From: Actinomyces sp. B33
GTDB taxonomy: Bacteria > Actinomycetota > Actinomycetes > Actinomycetales > Actinomycetaceae
DNA: 64,000 nt
Direction of reading: 5' to 3'
Assembly (NCBI RefSeq): GCF_028437565.1
Contig: NZ_JAMRYR010000002.1
Coordinates: 62,001-126,000 of the forward strand
The translations under genes were made by a program, and so were the position numbers. The notes under the pieces are model-generated. The model was given only the letters and a program-made list of their open reading frames with translations. It ran no database searches and was not told where the DNA came from. Of the stretch, positions 1 through 9,108 are shown piece by piece. The stretch's first letter is position 1, and each line of letters begins with the position of its first letter.

Positions 1-486
1 CTCCACGCCGTGGCCGCTCTGCGCGCGCGCGGGCACGAGGTCGACGGCGAGGTCCTCGGAGCGGGACCCTGCCTGGAGGACGCGCGGGCGCTGCGCGCGA
101 GCCTGGGGCTCGACGGAGCGGTCGACCTGCGCGGGCGCGTGTCGGCCGACGAGGTCCGCCGGAGCCTGGCGGGCGCGACGCTCGTCAACCCCACGGTCCT
201 GTCGGAAGGGTTCCAGACGACCCTGTTGGAGGCCCTGGCCGAACAGGGGAGGGTCGTCACCTACGTCGTTCCGGGGGCCGAGCTCCTGCGCGACGCGGGA
301 GCACCGATCGTCATCTGCCCGGAGAAGACCCGCGAGTCCCTCGTCGAGTCCCTGGAGGGGATGCTCGCGGTGCCGGGCGAGCCGGCGCCCGCGGAGCTCA
401 TCGACGAGTGGACGTGGCCGGTGCGCTCGCGCGAATACGCGAGGATCGCCGAGGAGGTCGTCGCCGAGCGCCGCTCGGCCCGGTAG
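1..486 (+). CDS. Glycosyltransferase (GT4, GT-B fold), C-terminal part; 5' end outside window
   Basis: The frame is open from the left edge and ends with TAG at 484-486, so only about 161 C-terminal residues are visible. They look like the nucleotide-sugar-binding half of a GT-B enzyme. The stretch beginning PTVLSEGFQTTLLEA carries the E-x7-E pattern of GT4 enzymes, in which the two glutamates contact the donor nucleotide sugar. It presumably adds a sugar during assembly of the surface polysaccharide encoded by the following cluster. The next gene is on the opposite strand, so this one ends a rightward operon whose start I cannot see. Donor and acceptor cannot be deduced. Confidence 0.8.
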   Translation, partial: LHAVAALRARGHEVDGEVLGAGPCLEDARALRASLGLDGAVDLRGRVSADEVRRSLAGATLVNPTVLSEGFQTTLLEALAEQGRVVTYVVPGAELLRDAGAPIVICPEKTRESLVESLEGMLAVPGEPAPAELIDEWTWPVRSREYARIAEEVVAERRSAR

Positions 487-532
487 GGGCGCGGACGGCG
501 CTCAGGCGGGGTCCCGCTGGGGCGGCGCCCCG

Positions 533-910
533 TCACTCGTGGAGGCGCTCCTCCAGGCGGCAGACCCGGTCGGCGAGGTCGTCGGCCCGGTTGTTCGTCA
601 GCGCGAGCTCCTCGGCCAGGCGACGGCGCTCCTCGGTGGCGCGGGACAGGTCGACGCTCAGGCGCAGCGTGAGCAGGAGGAGGACGGTCGCTGCGGCGAC
701 GAGCCCCAGGTTGAGGGGGACTTGGACCCCGAGGAGCTGGGAGAGGGAGGAGAGCGCCCCGGGGAAGAGAGAGAACACGGCGACGCTGACCGCGATGACG
801 ATCCACCACGTCGCGTAGCGCTCCTTCATCCCCGAGTTGCGCATCCTCAGGAATACGGCGACGAGGACGATGAGGCCGAAGAGCACTCCGAGCCAGTAGG
901 TCGAGCTCAT
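533..910 (-). CDS. DUF2304 small membrane protein
   Basis: This 125-residue protein has about three hydrophobic helices (roughly residues 5-20, 34-52 and 66-84) followed by a charged, helical C-terminal tail rich in R, E and L, likely a short cytoplasmic coiled coil. That layout and the ERYATWW segment match the DUF2304 family, usually encoded beside polyprenyl-phosphate GT2 enzymes. Its ATG overlaps the stop codon of the upstream GT2 gene by 4 nt (ATGA), so the two are translationally coupled. I infer it helps the GT2 at the membrane in making or using a lipid-linked sugar; the family's exact role is not established. Confidence 0.8.
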   Translation of the reverse strand: MSSTYWLGVLFGLIVLVAVFLRMRNSGMKERYATWWIVIAVSVAVFSLFPGALSSLSQLLGVQVPLNLGLVAAATVLLLLTLRLSVDLSRATEERRRLAEELALTNNRADDLADRVCRLEERLHE

Positions 911-1674
911 CGGGAGGCCTCCTCGGCGGGGGGGACGGGGGAGGGGACGCGGGGCCGGGACAGGGCGACCCCCAGGGCGAGGAATGCCCGGATGAGGAAT
1001 ACCGCGGCTTTGAGCGGGTCGTGGGAGGGCTCGCCGCCGGCGCGCGGGCGCATCTCGACGGGCTCCTGGCGGATGACGAGGCCGCGGCGGGAGGCCAGGA
1101 CGAGGGCCTCGATGGTGTCGCCGAGGTACTCGGCGGGGTAGTCGCGGCTGAACAGGCCGATTGCGCGCCGGGTGCACAGCTTGAAGCCCGATGTCGTGTC
1201 CGTCAGCCGCGTGCCGCACACCCGCGAGAGGATGACGGACAGGACCTTCATCGCCCAGTGGCGGGGGCCCCGGACCGAGTAGTCGCCCTTGCCGGCGAAG
1301 CGGGCGCCGATGACGAGGTCGGCGCCCTCGGAGCGGGAGCGGTCGAGCAGCGCGGGGATCTCGGCGGGGTCGTGCTGGCCGTCCGCGTCGAGCTGGACCG
1401 CGTAGTCGTAGTCGTGGCGCGCGGCGTACAGGTACCCGGCGCGCATAGCGCCGCCGACTCCGAGGTTGAGGGGCAGGTCGAGGACGGCGACGCCGGCGTC
1501 GCGGGCGATCCGCGCGGTGCGGTCCGTCGACCCGTCGGAGACGACGAGGACGTCGGCGACTCCTTGGACGCTCGTCAGGACCTCCCTGAGGACGCCGGCG
1601 AGGACCTCCTCCTCGTTCCACGCGGGGATGATGACGAGGACACGCGGCATTGGCTCGGACACGATGCTCCTCAC
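907..1674 (-). CDS. Glycosyltransferase family 2, polyprenyl-phosphate hexose synthase type (DPM1-like)
   Basis: The GT-A fold is clear: a VIIPAWNEEE entry motif near residue 14, SDGSTD near 46-51, and QLDADGQHDP near 94-103, in which D96-x-D98 would bind the metal and nucleotide sugar. The conserved DTTSGFK segment follows. Such enzymes transfer a hexose from a nucleotide sugar to undecaprenyl or dolichyl phosphate on the cytoplasmic face. A GTG start at 1674 is used here; an internal ATG at 1650 (MPRVLVII) is equally plausible and removes eight residues. It is coupled to the DUF2304 gene downstream and lies close to a DUF2142 membrane protein, the usual trio for a lipid-linked sugar donor and a GT-C enzyme that uses it. 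Confidence 0.85.
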   Translation of the reverse strand: MRSIVSEPMPRVLVIIPAWNEEEVLAGVLREVLTSVQGVADVLVVSDGSTDRTARIARDAGVAVLDLPLNLGVGGAMRAGYLYAARHDYDYAVQLDADGQHDPAEIPALLDRSRSEGADLVIGARFAGKGDYSVRGPRHWAMKVLSVILSRVCGTRLTDTTSGFKLCTRRAIGLFSRDYPAEYLGDTIEALVLASRRGLVIRQEPVEMRPRAGGEPSHDPLKAAVFLIRAFLALGVALSRPRVPSPVPPAEEASR

Positions 1675-1692
1675 GACGACAACGCGTGAATC

Positions 1693-3306
1693 TTACCGCG
1701 AGGGGCGGAGATCGGGGGCGGGGCGGGGCCCGTCAGCGGGCGCCGGAACCCGAGGGGTCGTCCAGTCGAGCCGTTCGACCTCGTCGGCGGCGTCGGCACT
1801 GCGGCCGGCGAGGACGAGGAGGCACACGACGGCGACCCCGAAGGCGAGGGAGACGGCGATCCAGACCTGCATCGGCGTCACGGGGATCGGCCACCACCAT
1901 TGGAGCTGGAAGTCGAGGTCGAGCGGTTCCTCGGGGCCGACGAGCCCACGGGTGTACCGCGCGAGGAGGACGTGGAGGGTCAGGGCGTGGGCGAGGACCA
2001 GGCACGCTCCCGCGAGGATCGCCTGCGGCCTCGACAGGATGCGCCGCGCCGGGGCGTCGACGGCGAAGAGGAGGAAGAAGAGCACCGCGAGGAGCGGGAG
2101 GATGTAGCGCGGCTGGTAGGGGGAGATGCTGTCGAAGACCCCGGCGGCGACCACGACGACGGGCAGCCCCGACATCGAGCCGAAGACCATGAGCGCGGCC
2201 ATCCACGTGCGCCACGTCCCGGCCCGCAGGGAGAGGAACAGGGCCCCCAGGCCGACGGCGAGGGCGAGGACCGTGATCGTGCCGTCGATGGGGACGTCGA
2301 ACCATCCGGGCCCCCGGTCCAGGCCGTAGAACCCGGCGAAGTACTTGGGCAGGGCGACGGCCGTTCGGACCGCGGTCTCGACGGCCCCCCGCAGGCCCTC
2401 GCCGGCGGGGCCCTGGCCCCCTCCGGGCGAGGCTTGCCTGTTGGAGAGGAACTGCCACACTCCCGCCGTGCTCGCGGCGAGCGCGAGGGCGGCCTCGGGC
2501 CACAGCGCCCTCGACCACCTCAGGGCGAAGGCGAAGGCAGCGGTGACGACGAAGAGGTAGAACGCGGCGTCGGGACGCGACGAGCAGCACAGGATGGCCC
2601 CCGCGCCGGCGCATCCGAGGAGCCCCCACCGTCGGCCGCCCGCGGAGCGCGCCGCCGCGTACAGGCCCGTCGCGAACGCGAAGACACCGGTGATCGACCA
2701 GGACGAGGGGTTGTTCGACGCGATGAAGTACAGGCCCATCGGCACCCACGAGACCGCCATCGCCAGGAGGAAGGGCTGGCGCAGCCGCCGCGGGCTCAGC
2801 GATCCGATGCAGGCCAGGAGGGCGAGGCCGATGAGCAGGTTCGCCAGCCGCATCGTCAGGGCCGCGGCCCGCGAGTTCTCCTGGACGAGGAGATGGTGGA
2901 AGCGGTAGAAGCCGGTCGGGTAGTTCCCGTCGTCGTATCGGATGGCCCACCGGGTCCTGGCGTCGCTGTAGCGCGTCGTGCACTGGGCGGATCGATCGGG
3001 CATGAACGCGTAGCACACGGAGTTGTCCCCGATGGGCTGGGGGACCTCGACCTCGACGACGCCGTGCTCCTCGTTGAACCGCGTCGGGCAGGACTCCTCG
3101 ACTGGCCGCGGGCACCAGGCGCTCACGAGGTGGAAGTCGTCGTCGGGGGAGGCTCCGACCGGGGAGGCGATGACCCAGCCGATGCCCGTGACCAGGGCGG
3201 AGACGACGAGGAGGGCACCTAGGAGGGCGGCCGTCCACCGGCTGCGGGGCTGGGCGGACGCGGCCCGCGGGCCGCCGAAACAGGGGAGGCGGAGATGGCG
3301 GAGCAT
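1693..3306 (-). CDS. DUF2142 polytopic membrane protein (probable GT-C-like transferase)
   Basis: This is a 537-residue integral membrane protein with a first helix near residues 24-48, a long extracytoplasmic segment with four cysteines (around AWCPRP, ESCPTR, SVCYAF and AQCTTR, possibly two disulfides), and then about ten hydrophobic helices, ending in a proline-rich tail. The pattern fits DUF2142 proteins, large membrane proteins found in polysaccharide clusters and thought to resemble GT-C transferases that use lipid-linked sugars outside the membrane. The ATG at 3306 lies 8 nt from the stop of the upstream rmlC-rmlD fusion gene, so they share an operon. Substrate unknown. Confidence 0.75.
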   Translation of the reverse strand: MLRHLRLPCFGGPRAASAQPRSRWTAALLGALLVVSALVTGIGWVIASPVGASPDDDFHLVSAWCPRPVEESCPTRFNEEHGVVEVEVPQPIGDNSVCYAFMPDRSAQCTTRYSDARTRWAIRYDDGNYPTGFYRFHHLLVQENSRAAALTMRLANLLIGLALLACIGSLSPRRLRQPFLLAMAVSWVPMGLYFIASNNPSSWSITGVFAFATGLYAAARSAGGRRWGLLGCAGAGAILCCSSRPDAAFYLFVVTAAFAFALRWSRALWPEAALALAASTAGVWQFLSNRQASPGGGQGPAGEGLRGAVETAVRTAVALPKYFAGFYGLDRGPGWFDVPIDGTITVLALAVGLGALFLSLRAGTWRTWMAALMVFGSMSGLPVVVVAAGVFDSISPYQPRYILPLLAVLFFLLFAVDAPARRILSRPQAILAGACLVLAHALTLHVLLARYTRGLVGPEEPLDLDFQLQWWWPIPVTPMQVWIAVSLAFGVAVVCLLVLAGRSADAADEVERLDWTTPRVPAPADGPRPAPDLRPSR

Positions 3307-3314
3307 GCGGGTCC

Positions 3315-4760
3315 TCAGGCGGGGTCCGAGCCGGCCGGACCGGTCACGTAGGAGTCGAGGCGCGCCATCGAGTCTGCCGGGCGGAACCCGGTGGACTCGA
3401 TCTTCGTCAGGTCGAGGCGCGAGTCGAGCGGGCGGGGGGCGATGCCGTCCTGGCCGGAGAAGTATTCCTCGGTCGAGACGGGCGCGACCTCCGCCGGGTC
3501 GTGGCCGAGGAGCTCGTAGACGCGCGAGGCGACGTCGGCCCAGCTGACCGCCGGTCCCTCGCCCGACAGGTTGTACGTCCCGTACGCGGCGCCCGTGGAG
3601 AGCAGGTGGATGATGCCGCCAGCCAGGTCGGCGGTGAAGGTCAGGCGCCCCACCTGGTCGTCGACGACCGAGGGGCGCACCCCGCGATCGGCGAGGGAGG
3701 CCATCGTCCGGATGAAGTTCCTTCCGTCGCCGACGACCCAGCTCGTCCGCACGAGGTAGTGCGTCGGGCAGGCGGTCACCGCGGCGTCGCCGCCGGCCTT
3801 GGACTGCCCGTACACGCCCAGGGGGGATGGGGCCTCGTCCTCGAGGTGGGGGCCGGCGGTCCCGTCGAAGACGTACTCGCTGGAGATATGGACGATGGTC
3901 AGGCCGCGCTGGGCGCCGATCCGCGCGAGGTTCGCCGGTCCCGTCGCGTTCGCCCGCCAGGCGAGCCGGCGTCCCTCGGGGGTCTCGGCGCCGTCGACGT
4001 CGGTCCACGCGGCGGCGTTGACGATGATGTCGTAGGCGGACCAGTGGAAGGAGTTCATCTGCTCGGCGTCGGCGATGTCGACGTCGGGCAGGTCGACTCC
4101 GGTCGCGGTGAACCCGGCCTCGGGCAGGCGCCGCATGAGCTCGCGCCCGAGCTGGCCGTTGGCGCCGGTGACGAGGACCCTGCGGCCCGTCGACTCGGGG
4201 GCGGGGAAGGGGACGACGGCGTCGAGCGGGGGGTTGGCCCGATCCTTGTCGGAGATGATCGCCTGGTCGAGGGGGATCGGCCAGGGGATCGCCGCCGTCG
4301 CGTCGTCGAGGCTCAGCGCGGTGTAGACGGAGTCGGGCGACCAGTGGTCGTTGACGAGGTAGGTGTAGGCGGTGCCCGGTTCGAGCGTCTGATAGGCGTT
4401 GCCCACGCCCCTGGGGACGAAGACGGCGACCGACGGGTCGATCTCGGCGGTGTACACGGTGCCGAAGGAGGGGCCCTCGCGCAGGTCGACCCAGGCGCCG
4501 AAGACCCTCCCCGTGGCCACGGAGACGAACTTGTCCCACGGCTCGGCGTGGATGCCGCGGGTGACGCCGGCCTCGTCGTTGAAGGAGATGTTGTTCTGGA
4601 CCGGGTGGAAGTCCGGCAGGCCCAGGGCGACCATCTTCTCGCGCTGCCAGTTCTCCTTGAACCATCCGCGCGTGTCGCCATGGACCGTCACATCGATCCT
4701 CAGGAAGCCGGGGATCGCGGTCTCCTCGATGCCCAGGGGCTTGCCGGTCGGCGTCGTCAT
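3315..4760 (-). CDS. rmlCD: Bifunctional dTDP-4-dehydrorhamnose 3,5-epimerase / dTDP-4-dehydrorhamnose reductase (RmlC-RmlD fusion)
   Basis: One 481-residue chain holds the last two steps of dTDP-L-rhamnose synthesis. Residues 1 to about 185 are a cupin epimerase with the RGIH motif (H71 at the usual catalytic-histidine position). Residues about 192-481 are an SDR reductase with the Rossmann motif GANGQLG (199-205) and the YGQSK catalytic pair Y317/K321. The fusion is known in some actinobacteria, including bifidobacteria. The ATG at 4760 follows a GAGGAG ribosome-binding site. A TAGAAT -10 element lies about 50 nt upstream, divergent from rmlA. With rmlA and rmlB in this window it completes the four-reaction pathway from glucose-1-phosphate. 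Confidence 0.92.
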   Translation of the reverse strand: MTTPTGKPLGIEETAIPGFLRIDVTVHGDTRGWFKENWQREKMVALGLPDFHPVQNNISFNDEAGVTRGIHAEPWDKFVSVATGRVFGAWVDLREGPSFGTVYTAEIDPSVAVFVPRGVGNAYQTLEPGTAYTYLVNDHWSPDSVYTALSLDDATAAIPWPIPLDQAIISDKDRANPPLDAVVPFPAPESTGRRVLVTGANGQLGRELMRRLPEAGFTATGVDLPDVDIADAEQMNSFHWSAYDIIVNAAAWTDVDGAETPEGRRLAWRANATGPANLARIGAQRGLTIVHISSEYVFDGTAGPHLEDEAPSPLGVYGQSKAGGDAAVTACPTHYLVRTSWVVGDGRNFIRTMASLADRGVRPSVVDDQVGRLTFTADLAGGIIHLLSTGAAYGTYNLSGEGPAVSWADVASRVYELLGHDPAEVAPVSTEEYFSGQDGIAPRPLDSRLDLTKIESTGFRPADSMARLDSYVTGPAGSDPA

Positions 4761-4812
4761 GGTCAGTGGTCTCCTCGGGATCGGTCGTGTCGGGCGACAG
4801 GGGTCTTCGGCG

Positions 4813-4818
4813 ATTCTA
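4813..4818 (-). promoter_or_regulatory. -10 element for the rmlCD operon
   Basis: Read on the minus strand this is TAGAAT, a good TANNNT hexamer, 52 nt before the rmlCD ATG. The interval holds a GAGGAG ribosome-binding site, so this transcript has a leader. No convincing -35 is visible. Confidence 0.5.
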
Positions 4819-4887
4819 GCCGGACGCCCCGACGGCGATGAGGGCCGACATCCGGCACGCCTCGATGAAAAAACGACCCGGGCCGCG

Positions 4888-4893
4888 CACAAT
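4888..4893 (+). promoter_or_regulatory. Probable -10 element for rmlA
   Basis: CACAAT lies 54 nt before the rmlA ATG, with an A-rich TGAAAA about 16 nt further upstream that could serve as a weak -35. AAGGAG at 4938-4943 is the ribosome-binding site, 4 nt before the ATG. Confidence 0.4.
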
Positions 4894-4947
4894 GGGGCGA
4901 TGCCGACGACCGGCGTCGGGCAGCGACTGAGAACCTGAAGGAGCAGC

Positions 4948-5814
4948 ATGAAGGGCATCATCCTCGCCGGAGGCTCGGGCACCCGCCTCAACCCGATCAC
5001 CCTGGGGGTCTCCAAGCAGCTCGTCCCCGTCTACGACAAACCGATGATCTACTACCCGCTGTCGACCCTCATGCTCGCCGGCATCCAGGACGTCCTCGTC
5101 ATCACGACCCCCCACGACGCCCCCTCCTTCCAGCGCCTCCTGGGCGACGGGTCCCAACTGGGCGTCGCCATCTCCTACGCCGTCCAGGAGGTTCCCAACG
5201 GGCTCGCCCAGGCCTTCGTCCTGGGCGCCGACCACGTCGGGACCGACGCCGCCGCCCTCGTCCTGGGCGACAACATCTTCTACGGCCCCGGCATGGGATC
5301 GCAGCTGCGCCGCCACGCCGACCCCGACGGTGGCGCCGTCTTCGCCTACCACGTGTCCGACCCGAGCGCCTACGGGGTCGTCGAGTTCGACGAGAACTTC
5401 ACCGCCGTGTCCATCGAGGAGAAGCCCGCCCGCCCCAAGTCGAACTACGCGGTGCCGGGCCTGTACTTCTACGACAACGACGTCGTCGAGATCGCGAAGA
5501 ACCTCGCCCCGTCGGCGCGCGGCGAGTACGAGATCACCGACGTCAACCGCGCCTACCTCGAGGCGGGCAGGCTCCAGGTCGAGGTCCTGCCGCGCGGAAC
5601 CGCGTGGCTCGACACCGGGACCTTCGACTCGCTGGCCGACGCCACCGCCTTCATCCGCACCGTCGAGGCCCGCCAGGGCATGAAGATCGGCGCCCCCGAG
5701 GAGGTCGCGTGGCGCATGGGCTTCATCGACGACGAGGGCCTGCGCCGACGCGCCGAGCCCCTCGTCAAGTCCGGGTACGGCCAGTACCTCCTCGACCTGC
5801 TCGACGCGGACTGA
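4948..5814 (+). CDS. rmlA: Glucose-1-phosphate thymidylyltransferase
   Basis: RmlA joins glucose-1-phosphate and dTTP to give dTDP-glucose, the first step to dTDP-L-rhamnose. The 288-residue length is normal. The N-terminus has the nucleotidyltransferase signature GGSGTRLNP (residues 8-16), followed by [17 protein letters not shown]; later come LGDNIFYG, the VVEFDE segment and a C-terminal [10 protein letters not shown]. The start is well supported by AAGGAG just upstream. It is divergent from rmlCD, and a strong hairpin 5 nt after the stop separates it from the glycosyltransferases downstream. Confidence 0.97.
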   Translation: MKGIILAGGSGTRLNPITLGVSKQLVPVYDKPMIYYPLSTLMLAGIQDVLVITTPHDAPSFQRLLGDGSQLGVAISYAVQEVPNGLAQAFVLGADHVGTDAAALVLGDNIFYGPGMGSQLRRHADPDGGAVFAYHVSDPSAYGVVEFDENFTAVSIEEKPARPKSNYAVPGLYFYDNDVVEIAKNLAPSARGEYEITDVNRAYLEAGRLQVEVLPRGTAWLDTGTFDSLADATAFIRTVEARQGMKIGAPEEVAWRMGFIDDEGLRRRAEPLVKSGYGQYLLDLLDAD

Positions 5815-5818
5815 CGCC

Positions 5819-5858
5819 CCCGCCCCCGGCCGCGCGACGACTCACGGCCGGGGGCGGG
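5819..5858 (+). terminator. Hairpin terminator after rmlA
   Basis: CGCCCCCGGCCG (5821-5832) pairs perfectly with CGGCCGGGGGCG (5845-5856), extended by two more G-C pairs to 14 bp, with a 12-nt loop. There is no T tract, as is common in GC-rich actinobacteria. It lies between the rmlA stop and the next promoter. Confidence 0.6.
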
Positions 5859-5894
5859 CGCGCCCCGATGAATCGGAACGAGGGCGCGGGCGGA

Positions 5895-5900
5895 TAGACT
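5895..5900 (+). promoter_or_regulatory. -10 element, leaderless transcript of the glycosyltransferase operon
   Basis: TAGACT is followed by 7 nt (GACCCCC) and then the ATG at 5908, so transcription would start at or next to the start codon. No ribosome-binding site is present. Confidence 0.6.
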
Positions 5901-5907
5901 GACCCCC

Positions 5908-7194
5908 ATGACTGCATTCGACACCGTGGCGGGCTATGCGCGACGCGGAGCCGCCTACTACCGGAAGAACGGGGCGCGCCTGACCGCCGCCCGCTTCTTC
6001 CTCGGGGTGTCCTCGCGCCTGTCCCAGCCCCGCTCGGGCTCGTCCGCGAAGCGACTGCTCAGGCGCAAGCCCCTCCACATGCTGACGACGTTCGACGACG
6101 CCGCCGCCGTGGACTGGACGACGACGCCCCCGTGGCGCGAACGGCCGCGCCAGCTCGGCGAGGGGCCGTTCACGACCGCGTGGATCATGTCCCCGCCCGG
6201 CAAATCCTCCGGCGGGCACCAGAACATCTTCCGGTTCCTCTCGTTCCTCGAGGGCGCCGGCCACCGGGTCCAGATCTTCCTCTACTCCTCCGACCCGATG
6301 CCGATCGACGTGCAGGCCGTGCGGGACATGCTCGCCGAGTCCGTCGCCTACCCGCACCTGCGGGCCCCCATCGAGATCTACCGGCCCGAGTCGGGCGTCG
6401 GCCCGGACGCCGACGCGATCTTCGCCACCGGCTGGGAGACGGCCTACCCCGCCTACCTCGATCCGAGCGACGCCCGGCGCTTCTACTTCGTCCAGGACTT
6501 CGAGCCGTCGTTCTACCCCGTCGGGTCGGAGAACAAGCTCGCCGAGAACTCCTACCGCTTCGGATTCGAGGCCTTCACCGCCGGACGGTGGCTCGCCCAG
6601 AAGCTCGCCGCGGACTACTCGATGACGACCCACCCCTTCGACTTCGCGACGGACCTGACGGTCTACGCGCGCAGCAACGACGCCCGGCGCTCCGACGTGT
6701 TCTTCTACGCCCGGCCCGTGACGACCCGACGGGGCTTCGAACTGGGGGTCATGGCGCTCGCCGAGGTCAAGCGCCTGCGGCCGCAGACGACGATCCACAT
6801 GGCCGGGTGGAACGTCGCGGACTGGGACATCCCCTTCGACTACGTCAACCACGGCGCCATGCGTATCGACGAGCTCAGCCCCCTGTACAACCGGTGCGCC
6901 GCCGCCCTCGTCATGTCGCTGACGAACATGTCGCTCCTGCCCCTCGAGCTCCTGTCGTGCGGGACGATCCCCGTCGTCAACGACGCCCCGAACAACCGCC
7001 TCGTCTCCGACAACCCGAACATCGCCTACACCCCGCTGTCGCCCGGGGCCCTCGCCCGGCAGATCGTCGAGATCCTCGACGACCCCGACCAGCTCGAGCG
7101 GTCGCGAGAAGCCGCCCGGTCCGTCCACGGGCTCTCCTGGACCGACTCGGGGCTCCAATTCGTCCGGGCTTTCGAGGAGGCCATGCATGGCTGA
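5908..7194 (+). CDS. Glycosyltransferase, WsaF-like (GT4 rhamnosyltransferase type)
   Basis: The 428-residue protein has an N-terminal basic stretch, then a GT-B body starting near AWIMSPPGKSSGGHQNI, where SGGH would be part of the sugar-phosphate loop. The second half includes FYARP, IHMAGWN and a C-terminal LLPLELLSCGTIPVVND. This resembles WsaF, a rhamnosyltransferase of S-layer glycan assembly, and fits the rhamnose genes around it. The start is set by a -10 element exactly 7 nt upstream (leaderless). The stop overlaps the next gene by 8 nt, so it is coupled to an epimerase and a GT2 enzyme. Donor specificity is an inference from context. Confidence 0.75.
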   Translation: MTAFDTVAGYARRGAAYYRKNGARLTAARFFLGVSSRLSQPRSGSSAKRLLRRKPLHMLTTFDDAAAVDWTTTPPWRERPRQLGEGPFTTAWIMSPPGKSSGGHQNIFRFLSFLEGAGHRVQIFLYSSDPMPIDVQAVRDMLAESVAYPHLRAPIEIYRPESGVGPDADAIFATGWETAYPAYLDPSDARRFYFVQDFEPSFYPVGSENKLAENSYRFGFEAFTAGRWLAQKLAADYSMTTHPFDFATDLTVYARSNDARRSDVFFYARPVTTRRGFELGVMALAEVKRLRPQTTIHMAGWNVADWDIPFDYVNHGAMRIDELSPLYNRCAAALVMSLTNMSLLPLELLSCGTIPVVNDAPNNRLVSDNPNIAYTPLSPGALARQIVEILDDPDQLERSREAARSVHGLSWTDSGLQFVRAFEEAMHG

Positions 7195-8110
7195 CGTCCT
7201 CGTCATCGGCGGCAACGGCTTCCTCGGCTCCCACATCGTCGACGCCCTGGCGGCCCGCGGCCACCGGATCACGGCGTTCGACATGTACTCGGGCGAAGTC
7301 CACTGGGACGCCCCCGGGGTCGCCGTGTTCGACGGGAACTTCCTCAACACCGGGGACCTGCGCCAAGCCGTGCGCGGGCACGACGTCGTCCTCCACATGC
7401 TCTCGACGACCGACCCCGCCACCGCCGAGAACGACCCGACCCTCGACATCCGCACGAACATCCTCGGATCCGTCGAGCTCTTCGAGATCTGCGCCCAGGA
7501 GGGCGTCGAGCACCTGTACTTCGCCTCGTCGGGCGGCACTATCTACGGGGACCGCGAGCAGGGGCGCTTCCACGAGGACGACCCGACCCTGCCCGTGTCC
7601 CCCTACGGCATCGGCAAGCTCGCCATCGAGAACTACATGCGGTTCTTCGAGCGCAAGCACGCCCTGGCCTCGACGAGCCTGCGGATCGCCAACCCCTACG
7701 GCACCCGACAGAACCCCCACAAGCGCCAGGGGATCATCCCGATCTTCCTGCGCAACGCCCTCCACGGCGAACCCCTGACCGTCATGGGCGACGGGACGAT
7801 GTACCGCGACTACATCTACGTCAACGACCTGGCCAGCATCGTCGCCGCCGTCGTCACCCAGGGGGCCACCGGCCACACGTACAACCTCGGGTCGGGCCAG
7901 GCAACGAGCGTCAACGAGATCGTCGACTCGATCCGCCGCGTCACCGGACTGGACCCGCGCGTCGAGCACCGCCCCACGCCCCCGACCTACGTCCACGGGT
8001 CCGTCCTCGACACCACCCGGATCACCGAGGAGTTCGGCCCCTTCACCCTGACCCCCCTCGACCAGGGGATCGACAAGACCTGGCAGGAGATCCGCGCCCA
8101 TGGCAGCTGA
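7187..8110 (+). CDS. NAD-dependent epimerase/dehydratase (extended SDR)
   Basis: The 307-residue protein starts with a Rossmann nucleotide-binding motif GGNGFLGSH (near residues 8-16), has an SSGGTIYG active-site strand and the YGIGK catalytic Tyr-Lys pair, and ends with a UDP/dTDP-sugar-binding region containing VMGDGTMYRDYIYVND. These features define the GalE/RmlB-like extended SDR family acting on nucleotide sugars. I cannot tell a 4-epimerase from a 4,6-dehydratase or decarboxylase. It overlaps genes on both sides (8 and 11 nt), placing it firmly in the polysaccharide operon, where it likely supplies a second sugar donor. Confidence 0.82.
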   Translation: MADVLVIGGNGFLGSHIVDALAARGHRITAFDMYSGEVHWDAPGVAVFDGNFLNTGDLRQAVRGHDVVLHMLSTTDPATAENDPTLDIRTNILGSVELFEICAQEGVEHLYFASSGGTIYGDREQGRFHEDDPTLPVSPYGIGKLAIENYMRFFERKHALASTSLRIANPYGTRQNPHKRQGIIPIFLRNALHGEPLTVMGDGTMYRDYIYVNDLASIVAAVVTQGATGHTYNLGSGQATSVNEIVDSIRRVTGLDPRVEHRPTPPTYVHGSVLDTTRITEEFGPFTLTPLDQGIDKTWQEIRAHGS

Positions 8111-9047
8111 ACACGACCGCCTCGACGCGACAGTCGTCATCCTCACCTACAACGGCGAGCGCCACATCGACGAGATCCTCCGGGCCGTCGAGGACCAGCG
8201 CTTCGAGGGCTCCTACGAGATCCTCGTCATCGACTCCGGATCGACCGACGCGACCCTCGACATCATCGCCGCCCACCCTCGGGTCCGCCTCCACCAGATC
8301 CCCAACTCCGAGTTCGGGCACGGCAAGACCCGCAACCTCGCGGCACACCTGGCCCGCGGCGAGATCGTCGCCTACCTGACGCACGACGCGACCCCCGCCC
8401 ACGACCGGTGGCTCCACGAGATCACCGCGCCCTTCGGCATCAGCGACAGGATCGTCGCCGTCATGGGCGCCCAGGCGCCGCGCGCCAGCGCGTTCCCCCT
8501 GCTGCGCTACGAGATCCGCACGATGTTCGCCGGGTTCGGCCCCGGATACGGGACCACGCTGTTCTACGACGACGACTTCATCCAGGACGAGGGGGTGCGC
8601 AACGCCGTCTCCTTCTACTCCGACGTCAACTCGGCGGCGCGCCGGTCGACCCTGACGGGTCCCGTGCCCTACCGCGACGTGTCCTACGCGGAGGACCAGC
8701 TCCTGGGCCGCGACGTCATCGACGCCGGCCTCATCAAGGCGTACGCCCCCAGGGCCCTGGTCATGCACTCCAACGAGATGACCGTCGGCGAGTACGACGA
8801 CCGGATGTTCGAGGAGACCCAGGGGCTGCGCGAGGTCGGCATCGACGTGGCCATGCCCTCGATGAGGACCGTCGTCCGGATGGTCGTCGGCGGGACCGTC
8901 CGCGACGCGCTGCGGATCGTCAGGGACCGCGAGCTGACGGCGGTCTCGAAGCTGCGCGGACTGCTCGTCAATCCCGCCTACCACGTCCAGCGGTGGCGGG
9001 GGGTCCGGCGGGGAGTGCGCGAGCCGCTGCGGCGGTACGGCTCATGA
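8100..9047 (+). CDS. Glycosyltransferase family 2 (rhamnosyltransferase-like)
   Basis: The protein is a GT-A enzyme of 315 residues: VVILTYNGE at 12-20, VIDSGSTDAT near 43-52, and LTHDATP near 93-99, where D96 takes the position of the metal-binding DxD. The HGKTRNLAA stretch and the later YAEDQLLGRD motif (catalytic-base region) match rhamnosyltransferases of streptococcal and actinobacterial wall polysaccharides. The C-terminal 60 residues are basic and probably contact the membrane. It is the last gene of a three-gene overlapping run; wzm follows after a promoter. Linkage and donor remain undetermined. Confidence 0.8.
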   Translation: MAAEHDRLDATVVILTYNGERHIDEILRAVEDQRFEGSYEILVIDSGSTDATLDIIAAHPRVRLHQIPNSEFGHGKTRNLAAHLARGEIVAYLTHDATPAHDRWLHEITAPFGISDRIVAVMGAQAPRASAFPLLRYEIRTMFAGFGPGYGTTLFYDDDFIQDEGVRNAVSFYSDVNSAARRSTLTGPVPYRDVSYAEDQLLGRDVIDAGLIKAYAPRALVMHSNEMTVGEYDDRMFEETQGLREVGIDVAMPSMRTVVRMVVGGTVRDALRIVRDRELTAVSKLRGLLVNPAYHVQRWRGVRRGVREPLRRYGS

Positions 9048-9108
9048 GGCGAGCGCCGACGGCCCGCGTTCGACGACGCGGAAGGGCGAATCGGCCCGGA
9101 CCATGTGC

